NCBI GenBank assembly: GCA_941918925.1
Contig: OW799233.1
Span: 6,378,001 to 6,442,000, forward strand
Source: Phyto melanocephala
Taxonomy: Eukaryota > Arthropoda > Insecta > Diptera > Rhinophoridae
Direction of reading: 5' to 3'
DNA: 64,000 nt
Part shown: positions 46,198 to 56,480 of the stretch, one piece after another
Numbering within the stretch: position 1 is the stretch's first letter
How the letters are laid out: every line of letters starts with the position of its first letter
Program-made: the position numbers and the translations under genes
The notes under the pieces: model-generated
Databases searched by the model: none
What the model saw: only the letters and a program-made list of their open reading frames with translations
Told to the model about the DNA's origin: nothing

Positions 46198-46383
46198 ATA
46201 CAGATACTTTATATTATATATTGTATTGATGATAACTCCAGCATTGTTATAAGGAAATAAGATACAGTCAGTTACAGTAATGGTAGCGACTGCTGCGGTG
46301 CAAAATATTCAATTTAGATTACTGACAGCCAGCTTTTACATTAATTGTTTAAATCTTAAAAAATATATTTAAAAATATTTTAA

Positions 46384-46690
46384 CTAGGTTTTGTATCGTG
46401 AATAAATTGTGACTTCGTAACGTAGTAGTAAAAATGCTTGCGTATAAAACCAAGGTTCGATCCCTGGCAGAGGACGAAAAAATTTTCACCATGTTTTTTT
46501 GAGTCTAAAATAAATTGGCTTTAGGTCCCCGCAGATAATCTATCCAAATAAGCCCCCTGACCACACTCCTTTAAACTTAATAGCAAAAGTTCTGGTAGCC
46601 ACCATCTCCTCGGAAAAAGGTAGGAATCAAAGATGAGCAAGGCTTACTACACCACTATACCAAATACACGTGAGGCGTTGCATATAGTCA
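46384..46690 (+). mobile_element. Probable tRNA-derived SINE
   Basis: An A-box-like TAACGTAGTAGT near 46417 and a perfect B-box GGTTCGATCCC (about 46449-46459) have tRNA-like spacing. They are followed by a non-tRNA body that is less AT-rich than its flanks (GGTCCCCGCAGATAATC, GCCACCATCTCCTCGG). The 5' acceptor stem does not pair with a 3' partner, so it is not a tRNA gene. The 3' border and target duplication are unclear. Confidence 0.5.
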
Positions 46691-49021
46691 ACAATATATG
46701 ACAGCGAAATTAGCTGTGTAGGGTGGCATTTTGTAATCGAGTATTATTTTCTTTCTTATTATAATTTTTATTTCTTGATCCGTGATGTAGATAATTTTTT
46801 GGAAAAATATCCTAAACTAATCACTCTTTTACAAATTTGTTGTTTATGAAATTTTTTTAATAAATTAAATTCTAAATTCTGTTTTTTTTTGTGTTTAATT
46901 TTAATAAAATACTTTGAAAAAATTTCCCTAGTATAAAGATTTTTTAAATATTTTTTTTTGAGTTTTGGTAACTTTTTTCAGATTTTTTTCAATATATATT
47001 GAGAGGTTTTTATAGCGTACTATCCCTGAGTAAATAATATAATTTTCATTTAAAACATTGTTTTCGCTATCTATCGACGCACTAGTGGGCTGCATATAAA
47101 AACTTATTTTCTCTTCTTTTTTTAATTTCAACATCATTTGTAGGCATTATTTTATTTAAGCAATCTTTACTTTTTATACCCTTCACTAACGGCAAGAAGG
47201 GTATATCTAGCTTTGTCATTACATTTGGAAAGAACCTGTAGTAATAACAAGCACAATAGAGCCATCTTCCTGAGATATGAAAATGGCGAGATATGAAAAA
47301 ACATCATGACTACCTCAGTTGTTTGCCGTGTGTTTCGACATAAACTAATAGTTTTGAGTTCTTCTTTTATTTACCGTCATATTTAAGGAGCACAAATGAC
47401 TTAAATTTAATAATGAGAAAAAAGAGGTTAAAGCTAAATTGCAATAAAAATTGTTAAAGACCATCTGAAATATGAGTTTTTAATTTAAAGAAATACTGAA
47501 ATATATTTTTATCTAAGATGATAAAAAATGCTATTTTTGCTGAAATTATCTTTGAAGTAGGGAAAGTCTCGCTTATAGCTCTTGGGCTTTAAGTTTGTTT
47601 TTTTAAATTTAATAATAAATGAATTTGTATTTGAAACCTAATAATTAATTTTGTTAAATAAGCTTTTAAGGTTTTAGTTATATTTTTGGTCACAATAATC
47701 AGTTTCTATAACATAATTGGGCTCTTCGTCATCATCATTCTCACCTGTGCTTTTATTTCTTTCTGTCACGAGGAGGTGTTTTAACTATTGATGGTAAAGT
47801 TCTTTTAATTCTCGAATTCTAATATCTGTGCTTTTCATGGGGAACCGCGTATGTTAATTTAATACGATTTTGAAGTAATATTGCCATATTGCTTAGTTAT
47901 ATACGACCTTTATTTGGTTTTAAAAATTTCTCAAGTAAGATGGACTCATTTTGATTATTTTAATGGCATAACAACGTAACTTCTATATATATTCAAAGAT
48001 CTTTCAGTACTAACACAGTTTTGTAGCTCTCCTGAAAAATTTGATTTTACCACATACCCTGAAAACAACAGATATATTGATATATATTTTTGTGGAGGTA
48101 GTTAGAGTAGTAACTGCATCGATCGACTAACATATTGAACTTTCATATTAACTTAAGTTTCCCTTATCATATATAAAATCATGTTTGGAGAGGTTCCAAG
48201 GGTTATCATTCTAGAGGTGTAGATATTGATTCTTTTTGCATGACCTCTATTTCTAAACAATTTTAAAATAGTCTCAAGGATTATAAATTTCTCATTTTAT
48301 ATTGATGTTACAGTAAATTTTATTTAACTGATTTTGCAACAAGCGGGGCTCGCAATCCTAAGGTTCATAAATTTAAAAGAATTTATTTATTGTTCAATAA
48401 TTGCTATACTTGCGAAATTTGGCTGCGCTCAATTACTAAGTGCTTTAATAACAACTGGTACAATTAGTTGCTTGATTTAAGCTTACAGCTTTTATAAGTT
48501 CCAAACATCTAGTCCATGTAAAAAAGAAATTTTAATATTTATTTGAGTTCGAGGGGTTCAAGTGCTTGTGTTTTAAACAGGTATTTTAATGAAAAGTGCT
48601 AGAATGGGTTGCTACCGGCTGAGAATGTCGCAGTTACCTTTTGTGCTCTAAGCTTTTCTGAACTTCAACTAGTAGTTACAGTTTCAGAAAAAAAGACACT
48701 TAAACCCCTTGTGCTTTAAGTCCTTTATCTGTTATTGTTCGGAGTTATAGCCAAAAAGTTTTCAAAAGTTGAAGTAGGTTTTAAAAATTTATAAGTTAAT
48801 TATTGGACATGGTAGCAACTCCTAATTCTTGCTACCAAAAAAATTATAAATTAGTTGCAAAACGCCTGAGATATACGCACTTAAATGTATTTTTTCTCTT
48901 CAAAACAAACAACAGTTTCAATATAGATCCCTTATGCTTACGCATTACAATACAGCAAGGCGGATTAATTTTGATTAATTTTTTTTATGTTTATTTTTTG
49001 TGATGGGAATAGAAGTGAGAC
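46691..49021. other. AT-rich DNA with a short mini-me terminus
   Basis: At 47173-47225, TATACCCTTCACTAACGGCA then AGAAGGGTATAT and CTTTGTCATTAC form the terminal hairpin and adjoining bases of a mini-me-like element in minus orientation. The rest of that copy is not recognisable. Nothing else seen. Confidence 0.5.
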
Positions 49022-49241
49022 AAAGGGGCATATTCATAGTCATCAAAAAAGTCGACTTTAACAGTACTTAAGTCAATTTCTTAAAAAAGTCTACTCTAAG
49101 TCATTCATAGACAACTTAAAGTTGGTTTTTGACATTAAAGTCGGCTCTAAATTTAAAACCAGCTGAACCTGTTGTTAACTCTATTTACAATAACATCAGC
49201 TGTTCATTGTAAAGTTAAAAGATGTGTTGAAAATTTAAAAA

Positions 49242-49415
49242 ATGCCAAGATTTCAAGATATTGAAAGAGATTTTTCAATAACTGGTGATTGCGAGGGTGA
49301 TTTTTGTGTAAGGAAGCCTAAAAATTACAAAAATAGATTTAATCCCTTCGACCTAAGCGATGAAGATTTTTATTCCCGCCACAGATTTGACAAAATTACA
49401 ACTCGTAAGATGAAA
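49242..49415 (+). pseudogene. Harbinger transposase N-terminal remnant
   Basis: ATG at 49242 opens MPRFQDIERDFSITGDCEGD and then KNYKNRFNPFDLSDEDFYSR, followed by HRFDKITTRKM. The 'RxNPFxLSDxxFxxRxRF-K' pattern is the usual N-terminal lead-in of Harbinger nucleases (HARBI1-like, DDE_Tnp_4). From about 49410 the frame runs into antisense of the other gene and loses similarity, so codons to 49706 are not transposase. No catalytic residues remain. Confidence 0.65.
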
Positions 49416-49688
49416 GCATCGTTTCCCTTATATCTTTCCACGAATTTTTTTTCTGTGTTAATGAAATATCATTTCCTCTGTTTTCTACCACATCCAAGTG
49501 TGCGTTTACATACTCCCAGAGGCATTCTTTCTCAGAAGCACTCCAATTTGCATCTCTTGGCTTCTTCAGTTTCTGAAAGTAAAACATTTATTAAATGCCA
49601 AACTAAAAATATGTATATCACACATATGTACATGTGTATGTACATACATAAATATGTTATTGAGACTTACCATTTCTGTTTTTTCCAT
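49396..49688 (-). pseudogene. Harbinger Myb/SANT-like protein, two-exon N-terminus
   Basis: Exon 1 (49688-49671) encodes MEKTEM and ends at a GTAAGT donor. A 98-bp intron (49670-49573) ends in a TACTTTCAG acceptor. Exon 2 (49572-49396) reads KLKKPRDANWSASEKECLWE, then YVNAHLDVVENRGNDISLTQ and KKNSWKDIRETM before a stop. The W...E...L.E.V ... W..I pattern is a Myb/SANT-like DNA-binding domain of the kind found in the second ORF of Harbinger elements, which helps bring the transposase to the ends. The stop at 49396 lies at the deletion junction. Splice sites are seen in sequence; usage is inferred. Confidence 0.65.
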
Positions 49689-50204
49689 TATTTTAATAAA
49701 TTTTGATTTTATACATATGTAGATGTAAAACGTTTTAAAATTTTTATTTTTTATTGTTTGCTTCAACAAAAGTAAACAAAAGAAAAGCAGCTGATCAAGT
49801 TGCCATTTTTTATTTTTTAAAAAGAAATTGTATGCCAGAGTTAAGCAAATAAGAGTTGACACCCATTTAAAGCCAGCTCAACTTAAAGTATACTCTTTTT
49901 TTGACTATGAATACCAAAAAGATAGTAAAAGCTTTTAACTTAAAGATTAACTCTAGTAAGAGCCGACTTTAGTTTGCGACTATGAATACAAGCCAAATTT
50001 TCTAATTCTAAAAAGAAATGGAAATTTTAATTGCTTTTTTTATCTGATCTTTGATTTGTATTTGTATAGAATGTTTGTTGTTATTTTTATTGTTTTTGTT
50101 TTAGAAAAGCAGTCACCTGATGGATTCGGCTTGGAATATAGTTTTTATTATCTTTTATTTATTTAAATATTTATATCGTCTAAATTTCTTGATCTTTTTT
50201 AATT

Positions 50205-50412
50205 GATAATATTTAATTTTTATTTAAGCTTGAGATCAACTTTTTTGTTTTTTTTTTAAATTAATAATTGTTAATTGTTTTGAATTTGTTTTTTGCTTAA
50301 TATAATATTTATGCATATTTACCCTGAAGAAGAATATTGGTTTCTAATAAATAATTTTTTATAAAAAAACAAAAAAGTTGATCTCAAGTTTAAATAAAAA
50401 TCAAATATTATT
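50205..50412. mobile_element. Inverted-repeat MITE, about 208 bp
   Basis: Left arm 50205-50260 and right arm 50362-50412 are complementary over about 50 bp (ATTTTTATTTAARCTTGAGATCAACTTT and onward), with a 100-bp AT-rich centre. A partial relative (AAAAGCTGATCTCAAGCTTA) is at 56848-56875, so this is a family. Confidence 0.75.
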
Positions 50413-51532
50413 TATTTATTTAACGATTTAGAATATACCTGAATGTGTGAAACTAAATTAAGGTATATATTGCTATAGCAACGGGGCCTTAAGCTAATTG
50501 GAATACGGTTATCTATGAAAAAATAGTCAAATTCAAGATGAAGTCCGAAAAAATAACTTTGTGCTACCAAAAAAAAAAAATACTTATTTAGTACTTTATG
50601 ACAAATTTTTCAATCCTGGATGGAGTTCGTAATAAAATGGCTTAATCTGGAATATGCTACAATGTAGTAATTATTGGAATTTTGACAAACTTATTTTTAA
50701 TAATGATGAAAGGCATATAAGATTCACCTTGGCCGTATATAGATAGAACTGTTATATGTTATAATTTCATTTTACTCATTGCTGTTGTTATTTGTAAATG
50801 TTACAAACTTGATGACAAAAACGAGTAAAAGACAGCCGCAAAACATGTATTATATACATACATGCATGTATTATGTTTGTATATACAAACTACTTACAAA
50901 ACTGCACAAGTTCGCATATATTTGCAACTTATGAAACCTTGGCTTGTTTATATAAAATTGACTTTTTAAATAAAACATGACACGTATAGACATAGATCGA
51001 CATATATATGTATGTATTTTCGCGCTTATACATATTACATTTATGTATGTGTGTAGGTATGTCTGCTTGTAACTATGTATAAGTATAAGTGAGTTTTTGT
51101 TGTTGATGTAGTAATATATACCAACAACATCAACCATATAAATGTATAAAATAGACCACCTACTGTCTATACAACCTTGAAGTTTCTATATACATTCTAA
51201 CGTATGTACAGACATATTTACAGTTGAATATATTTCAAAGGATTTTTCAAAACAAAACAGAATATATTGACGTACATTCACAAGTTTATATAAATGGCAA
51301 CGCGATTTTTTACACATATAAATGTTTGTCAGTATGTGTGTATTAAACGAGATATAATTTTTGTACTTGTATAGATTATATATTTTTATATGGGCCTGCT
51401 ACTATATAAGCTTTCACATAAGTATGAACATTGTATAAATAGAGCAACAAAATTATTCACTATTTATCAAAATAATATTAGTACAGCCAGAAGTTTTATG
51501 TACTGAAATGTTGTCTGTAACTTAAATATCAT
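50413..51532. other. AT-rich DNA, no feature recognised
   Basis: Many TACATA/TATGTA words; no gene or element seen. Confidence 0.45.
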
Positions 51533-51540
51533 TATTAAGG

Positions 51541-51744
51541 GTGCCCCGGTGGACTAGTCAGTAGTGTGCTGATCTGCTAGTTTGGGGGTTGCGCTTTCAA
51601 TTTCCGCCAGAGACTCTGGACTGGTCTGTTTCTCTTTCTCTTCTATTCTTCTCTCTATTAAGGCGTCACAATGGACCCTAATGGTCTCCGAGTGAAAGTG
51701 TGAGGGTAACTTTGCACCAGCCGCTTTACCTACCTACCTATCAG
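51541..51744 (+). mobile_element. SINE, 204 bp, with 8-bp TSD and (ACCT)n tail
   Basis: Flanked by TATTAAGG at 51533-51540 and 51745-51752. The head GGTGCCCCGGTGGACTAGTC, then AGTAGTGTGCTGATCTG, has A-box character, and GGTTGCGCTTTCAATTTCC may be a decayed B-box. The body is GC-richer than its flanks, and the 3' end is TACCTACCTACCTATCAG, a short-repeat tail common in SINEs. It has no coding capacity and would move using a LINE's machinery. Confidence 0.75.
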
Positions 51745-51844
51745 TATTAAGGACATATTTCGTCTTACTTTTAACCCCTCTAAAATTGGTCAAAAGTTCG
51801 TCAAAAAAAGGTTCATATAAATGACAATCAGTGTTGCCATTTTT

Positions 51845-52250
51845 AAAATGAAGGCCATGATGGCCTTTACTTAACTTTAGTGTCTCCGAGAAGACATTTT
51901 TTTACAGAACGTTATTATTATTGATATCTGGCATCGCATACTAAAGTTTTTCCGCGTGGCGGCCTGCGGCCGTGCTTACGGGTTTTCTCGTCCAGTTGGA
52001 AGCGTCAGGTGGCTTCGCTGAATAAAGTTTTCCTGCGTGCGTCAGAAGAATAAAAATTAATTAATTATAAAAATAATTATAACAATATTCTGAAAAAATA
52101 TGGCTTTATCTCTCATTTGGGGAAAAAAATATGGCTTTATCTCTCATTTCGCAAAATTTTTAATATGGCCTTACCTCTCAATGATTGGGCAATAAGGCCA
52201 TTATGGCTTTATCTCCCACTCAATTGAGCAATAAAGCCATCATTTAACAT
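51845..52250. repeat. Cluster of TATGGCTTTATCTCYCA repeats
   Basis: ATATGGCTTTATCTCTCATT occurs at about 52098 and 52127, with variants at 52163 (GGCCTTACCTCTCA) and 52204 (GGCTTTATCTCCCA). Inverted forms (AATAAGGCCATTATGG, AATAAAGCCATCA) lie between. At the left, AAGGCCATGATGGCCTT (51853) is a palindrome of the same core. A GC-rich island (51950-52010) with a CGGCCTGCGGCCG hairpin is enclosed. Probably a decayed inverted-repeat transposon. Confidence 0.5.
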
Positions 52251-52548
52251 ATATGTTTCATCATCGTCATCTTTCGGCCACAAAACGTTGATAAAAAATA
52301 CTCAGCTCTTTTTAAATAAATTTTTTTTTTAGTTTTAGGCAATTTTAAAAATTTAGCAATGAATTTGCTAATATCCGCAAAAGGATGACTTGTTTGAAAA
52401 CGAATATTGTGTCTTTTTTTTTTAAACTTGAACTTGTAAAAAAAACACAAAAGGCATATTATTTCACTAAATCTATTTCTCGACATCAACTTATCGCCAA
52501 ATTTTATATTCAATAAAGTGATGGCTTTGGTCATCGTATTGCACTTAA

Positions 52549-53569
52549 CTCTTTCAGGTTTGGTGGTCAGTTTTCTAGCCACTTATTTTTGACATTTTAA
52601 AACATGCTTTGGCACTATCTATTGGAAAAGTCTTAAATAGTTACGTTTTTTTAAGTGATCTTTTATCGTTTGGTAAAAAATTTTTGCATTAGGGTGCGCT
52701 GGTTACTTTGGTATATTTATTTAAAAATTTGGCAATCCATTGTTTTTGTATCGGGACTTTCTCTAGTTCAATAAAAATGTTTAGAGTGTTTATTATTTAG
52801 CAAGTTTAGTGTTACTTTATTATCTAGTACTTGTTTTGTTGGTTTGTAATAACATCAATATTTTATATAGTGCATTTTTCGATAAATGACGTAAGTAATA
52901 TGGTGGTTAGAATACTAACCACTGTGACTAAATATATTAGGTTTTATGTAATGAGTTTTTCTACATAGTTTTTTTTATATTGTAAGGTTGTCGCGAGTAC
53001 TCAATGAAAGTAATATCGAAAATATTTTGTTTGAAGATATATCTTCTAATGGGGAAAGTATCTGCAATCTTGATTCTGACAATAAAGATAATTATAAACA
53101 GCAGAGTGATCCTTTTTACGAAAATGTGCAAGCGCGTACTATATGGTAATGCAGAACATGTAAACTTTCTATTTGCATTCGCAAAAATAAAACCTGTTTT
53201 TCAGGGGGAAAATTATGGTATTCGAACGTGATCGAAATTTGAAAATTCTTATTAGAATCTCTATATCCAAAGTACAGCGAACTCGATCTTACGAGTACAA
53301 TTTCGATCGTGATCAAATGCCGTAATTTTGCCCAGATTTTCACAAAAACTATTTTTTTTATACTATTTGACTAAAAATACTTAACTTCTCTTGTTAATTT
53401 TTTTATGCCAACTGCCACGGTGGTTACTTTACTAACCACCCTATTACGCAAAATACTGAAGACATAATTCTATTTTTTCTTGTTTTTTATAATAAATAAG
53501 CCTTAATTAAACTAACAATACAAGTGTTTTATTTTTTAAGTTATATATGTAAAACCGTGGCTGAAAGAG
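52549..53569 (+). mobile_element. piggyBac-like non-autonomous element, 1021 bp
   Basis: TTAA at both sides (52545-52548, 53570-53573). Terminal inverted repeat CTCTTTCAG plus a weaker extension. Inside, palindromic GTGGTTAG...CTAACCAC motifs recur near both ends (52901-52924, 53416-53440). A plus-strand stretch at 52987-53145 reads RLSRVLNESNIENILFEDIS and SNGESICNLDSDNKDN, acidic text like the N-terminus of piggyBac transposases. No catalytic core is present. Confidence 0.75.
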
Positions 53570-53572
53570 TTA

Positions 53573-53995
53573 AGGCCATGTCATATAAAACTTTGTAGCT
53601 TTGCGTGACATTTCTAGCTTTGACAGAAAAGCGCGAGTAAAAAGGTGTTTGTCACAATGAAAACTTTGACAAACACTTACGCATTGTTAGTTTACCTATC
53701 CTAGTCCTAATTTTTTCACTATTATTTTATTATTGAATAATATATTTTTTAAATAAAAGCTAAAAATGTAATTTTATAATAGTTTTTAAAACTAGTTAAT
53801 TTGGCGTTCGAATTTAAAAAGAATCTGATTGTCAAGGCGCACAAAAAGATGAGAGTTGCCTAACTTTAAGCTTCGCGCTGCATTGAAAGTACTTTATGTG
53901 ACATGTTTCATATACTTAAGTATGACTATTTCATTTTAAATTTCAAAGCGAATTTCCAACGCAACGCGAAGCAAAAGTTTAATCTGACACGGCCT
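53573..53995. mobile_element. TIR MITE, 423 bp, TTA target duplication
   Basis: Ends AGGCCRTGTCAKATWAAACT (plus TT) are inverted and match at about 19 of 22 positions. TTA is duplicated at 53570-53572 and 53996-53998. The 3-bp TTA target and GGCC-type end fit PIF/Harbinger MITEs. Confidence 0.78.
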
Positions 53996-54471
53996 TTAGT
54001 GCCATTCGGTTGAAATCAAATCTCATTTCGATCAATGCCATCCATACTTTCAAATAAAAAATTATTTCTCATTGAGCGGTAACGATCTCCATTGACTATA
54101 ACGCGAGCTCTGCCTTAGTTTTTTAAGTAATAATATTCAATGATGCTACCAGCCTGTAAACTGCACCAAACGGTTTATTTTGTTTTTGATTTAATGGAGT
54201 CTTTCTGTGGGGTCTGTTGTTTATTGTTGTCACTCTATGAGTGGCATTCTTTTATTAAGCCAAAAATTACAATCATCAATGAATGATTTTCAAAGTTGAT
54301 TAAAATAATTTGGTAGCGTTGTTTAAGCGTCAATCTATCAATGATGATTTGCCAGAGTATACTGGTTATAAATGTAAACAAGTACGACAGTTCGGTTGAT
54401 AGTTAAACCATTCAAAGGAATTATTGGATTTAAAAAAAAATACTCTATACCAAAAAAAGTCTATTCGAAAA

Positions 54472-55282
54472 CAAGTAAAAGCGCTATATTCGGCCGTGCC
54501 GAATCTTATATACCCTTCACAACGTGTAGTCATGCAATAACAGTAGTTTGTATCACCATCCCATATGAAATACGTACATACATGTAAAAAACATACATAT
54601 ATAAAAATATCCCATTGTAAAATTATAAATTTACGTATGTATGTTTAAAAAAAAATTTAAAAAAAAATTAAAAAAAAAAAAATTTAAAAAAAAAAAATAA
54701 AAAAAAAAATTTTAAAAAAAAATTAAAGAAAAAAATTTTTTTAAAAATAATTATAATAAATATAATAAATATAAAACAAAAAAAAATAAAAAAAAAAATT
54801 AAAAAAAAATAATAAAAATATAAATAATATATTATATAAAAAATAAAAAAAAAAAAAAAAAATTAAAAAAAAAATATAAAAAAAATTTTTTTTTGCCTCA
54901 GCTGGGATTCGATGCCACGTTTTCTCTAACCAGAATACACGTTTGTATGTATGTATGTTGTTGTTGTAATGTTGTTTTTGTGAAAAAAAAATCGAGGTGG
55001 TCGTGGGTTTTTGCTCATATCTCAGTTGTTTATGTACCGATGCTTCTGATTCTAAATACCGATCTACTCCCGAATATTTCTGATATTTTAATACCTCACC
55101 GGAGTCCAAGCGATGTCGGGGGGCTTCAAAAAGTTGATTTCAACATACACACGGACAGACGGTCAGACGGACAGACGGACAGACTGACAGGGCTATTCAT
55201 AAGCTTTCAGAAAATATATACTTTATGGGGTCGGAAATCAAAATTGTAGAAATTTCACACGGAATGACAAACCTATATATAC
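54472..55282 (+). mobile_element. mini-me-like element, uninterrupted copy
   Basis: Starts ACAAGTAAAAGCGCTATATT then CGGCCGTGCCGAATCTTATA. An A-rich tract of about 250 bp follows (54640-54890), then TTCGATGCCACGTTTTCTCT and AACCAGAATAC (a tRNA-like block on the minus strand), AAAAAGTTGATTTCAACATA, a (GACR)n stretch at 55152-55188 and ACTTTATGGGGTCGGAAATC. It ends GACAAACCTATATATACCC. It encodes no protein. The copy at 20753-23811 is the same family in opposite orientation. Confidence 0.78.
54640..54890. repeat. A-rich tract of mini-me-like element
   Basis: About 250 bp of almost only A with T interruptions. It keeps a spurious T-rich minus frame open (54741-55109). Confidence 0.9.
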
Positions 55283-55623
55283 CCTTTGTATTGATACTGT
55301 TCTCTATATTGGTGATGGCTATTGCTATTGCTACAGTAAATAATGTAAATATTATACCACCTTTAAATAGAATACATAGAATGTAAGACGGAGATGCGTT
55401 GAAAGCGTATTATTTGTAAAGTATCGTTTTATAAGTGGGTGGGTATGTACGTGTCCATAAGAATGATAGTTGAGTGAATTTTATAGTTTTATTGGTATTT
55501 GCTGGTGTCAAGTCAGTTTCAATTAAAAGGAAAATGTCAATAATTGAAGAGAAGTTGGCCCAATGGTGAAAGGAATGGTTAAAGGCGTTGAGATGTAATT
55601 AGAAAATAAGCATAAACAATTTA
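55283..55623. other. AT-rich DNA, no feature recognised
   Basis: Nothing specific seen. Confidence 0.4.
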
Positions 55624-56480
55624 TGCAGGGTGGCCCAGATTTAAAAAATTTAAAAATTTTTTTGTTATATTTTTCTTAGTTCATAGATTAAAACACTTGA
55701 AGTGTAAATAATGGGGATATTAATAACTGAGAAATGGACCAGAATTATACAACTTTATTATCGTCGACATTTAATCGTCAGAATTTCCGCCCTTAAAGCC
55801 ATAGATAATTGTTATTGACACTACTAACATAAGAACGTAAGAGATTTGCCTTTAGCCAACGGACCAAAAAGTCAAATATTTAATGTGCAGAACAAAATGT
55901 TAACGAAAATTAAGACACAATTACCAGAAATGCGATCTGATAAGCTAGAAATGGCTCTTATTATATTATTATATTATTGCCATACAAGCGAAAATGGGTA
56001 CAAGTTATAAAACCACGTTTCTTTGGAAACGTTTATATTTTGCAGTAAAGTTTTAACAATTGGCCAGAAATAAAATATCAATTTTGTTTGATTGGCAGAT
56101 TTATTTAGGTTCCGGTCTTCTGAAAAATAAAGAGCTATTCAGCAACGTCAACTGCATCCCATTGGTTGTACTGTTGGACCTCAATTCTTCGCAGATAAAG
56201 CTGAAATTGCCATAATAGTAAATGAAGAGCGATATCATAGAACAGTTTTTAAGCCCTGTTATTGGCAACAAACCTAAGGTGTGGTTTTAGCAGTATGAAG
56301 CTAAAACTGCCCGAGCTATAATGTAATTTTTAAATAAAATTTTTGGAGAGCAAAAAATTTCTTAGAAGAGCGTGAACAAACCCAAAATGATCTTTGGACT
56401 CAAGTCAAAAATTCAACTGCTACAGCCTCAAATTTTAAAACACATTATTAAAAATGCACAAAAACTAAGATCATCATTCT
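55624..56480 (+). pseudogene. Mariner-type transposase relic, plus strand
   Basis: A TIR-like start AGGGTGGCCCAGATTTAAAA is at 55627. EKWTRIIQLYYRRHLIVRIS (55733 on) is the N-terminal helix-turn-helix region of ITm transposases. Near 56165-56245, GCTVGPQFFADKAEIAIIVN then EERYHRT is the region after the first catalytic Asp ('GPYFF.NEAG..VTVNGERYR'). Near 56300, TARAIM and FLNKIFGEQKI correspond to 'TAxxTIDLLKxxFGDxLI' after the second Asp. Stops and shifts are frequent. The right TIR was not found. Its divergence from the other copies suggests a different lineage. Confidence 0.6.

Larger units (their letters stand above)
45387..46260 (-). mobile_element. Rosa-type mariner, best-preserved copy, 5' part replaced
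   Basis: The 3' end opens AAGGGTGTTTTTTTAAG directly after TA (45385-45386), like the TIRs of the 616-bp element at 35724. The opposite TIR is missing. The transposase is readable from 46194 to 45493. The sequence 46125-46197 is an inverted copy of the 3' coding end 45497-45569 (71 of 73 bases), so the N-terminal half has been replaced by an inverted duplication. Confidence 0.85.
49025..49994 (+). mobile_element. PIF/Harbinger-like element, 970 bp, internally deleted
   Basis: The ends share TATTCATAGTC plus a subterminal AAAGTCGRCT; outermost bases are GGGGCA on the left and GGCTTG on the right (as complement). AAA borders both sides. The element keeps the beginning of a plus-strand transposase and the beginning of a minus-strand Myb/SANT-like protein, the convergent two-gene layout of Harbinger transposons. 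The middle (the DDE core) is lost at a junction near 49400-49415. Confidence 0.75.
52409..54390 (-). mobile_element. Rosa-type mariner relic (copy 3) interrupted by two elements
   Basis: 52409-52470 matches the TIR region of the copy at 45387 (GTGTCTTTTTTTTTTAAACT, then CTTGAACTTGTAAAA). 52471-52544 matches the part encoding GDKLISR and the following upstream codons. The match resumes at 53999 (GTGCCATTCGGTTGAAATC) and runs to about 54330 through the VNGDRYR, HPEK and NKQN regions. Internal deletion has removed the C-terminal codons. Removing 52545-53998 restores a continuous match, so both inserts are younger than the relic. Confidence 0.72.

Noticed and set aside
45487..46260. Plus-strand frames of 60-76 codons
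   Set aside because: Antisense shadows of the rosa transposase and of its inverted duplication.
46440..46465. tRNA gene
   Set aside because: The B-box is good but the acceptor and anticodon stems do not form and the unit continues into a SINE body.
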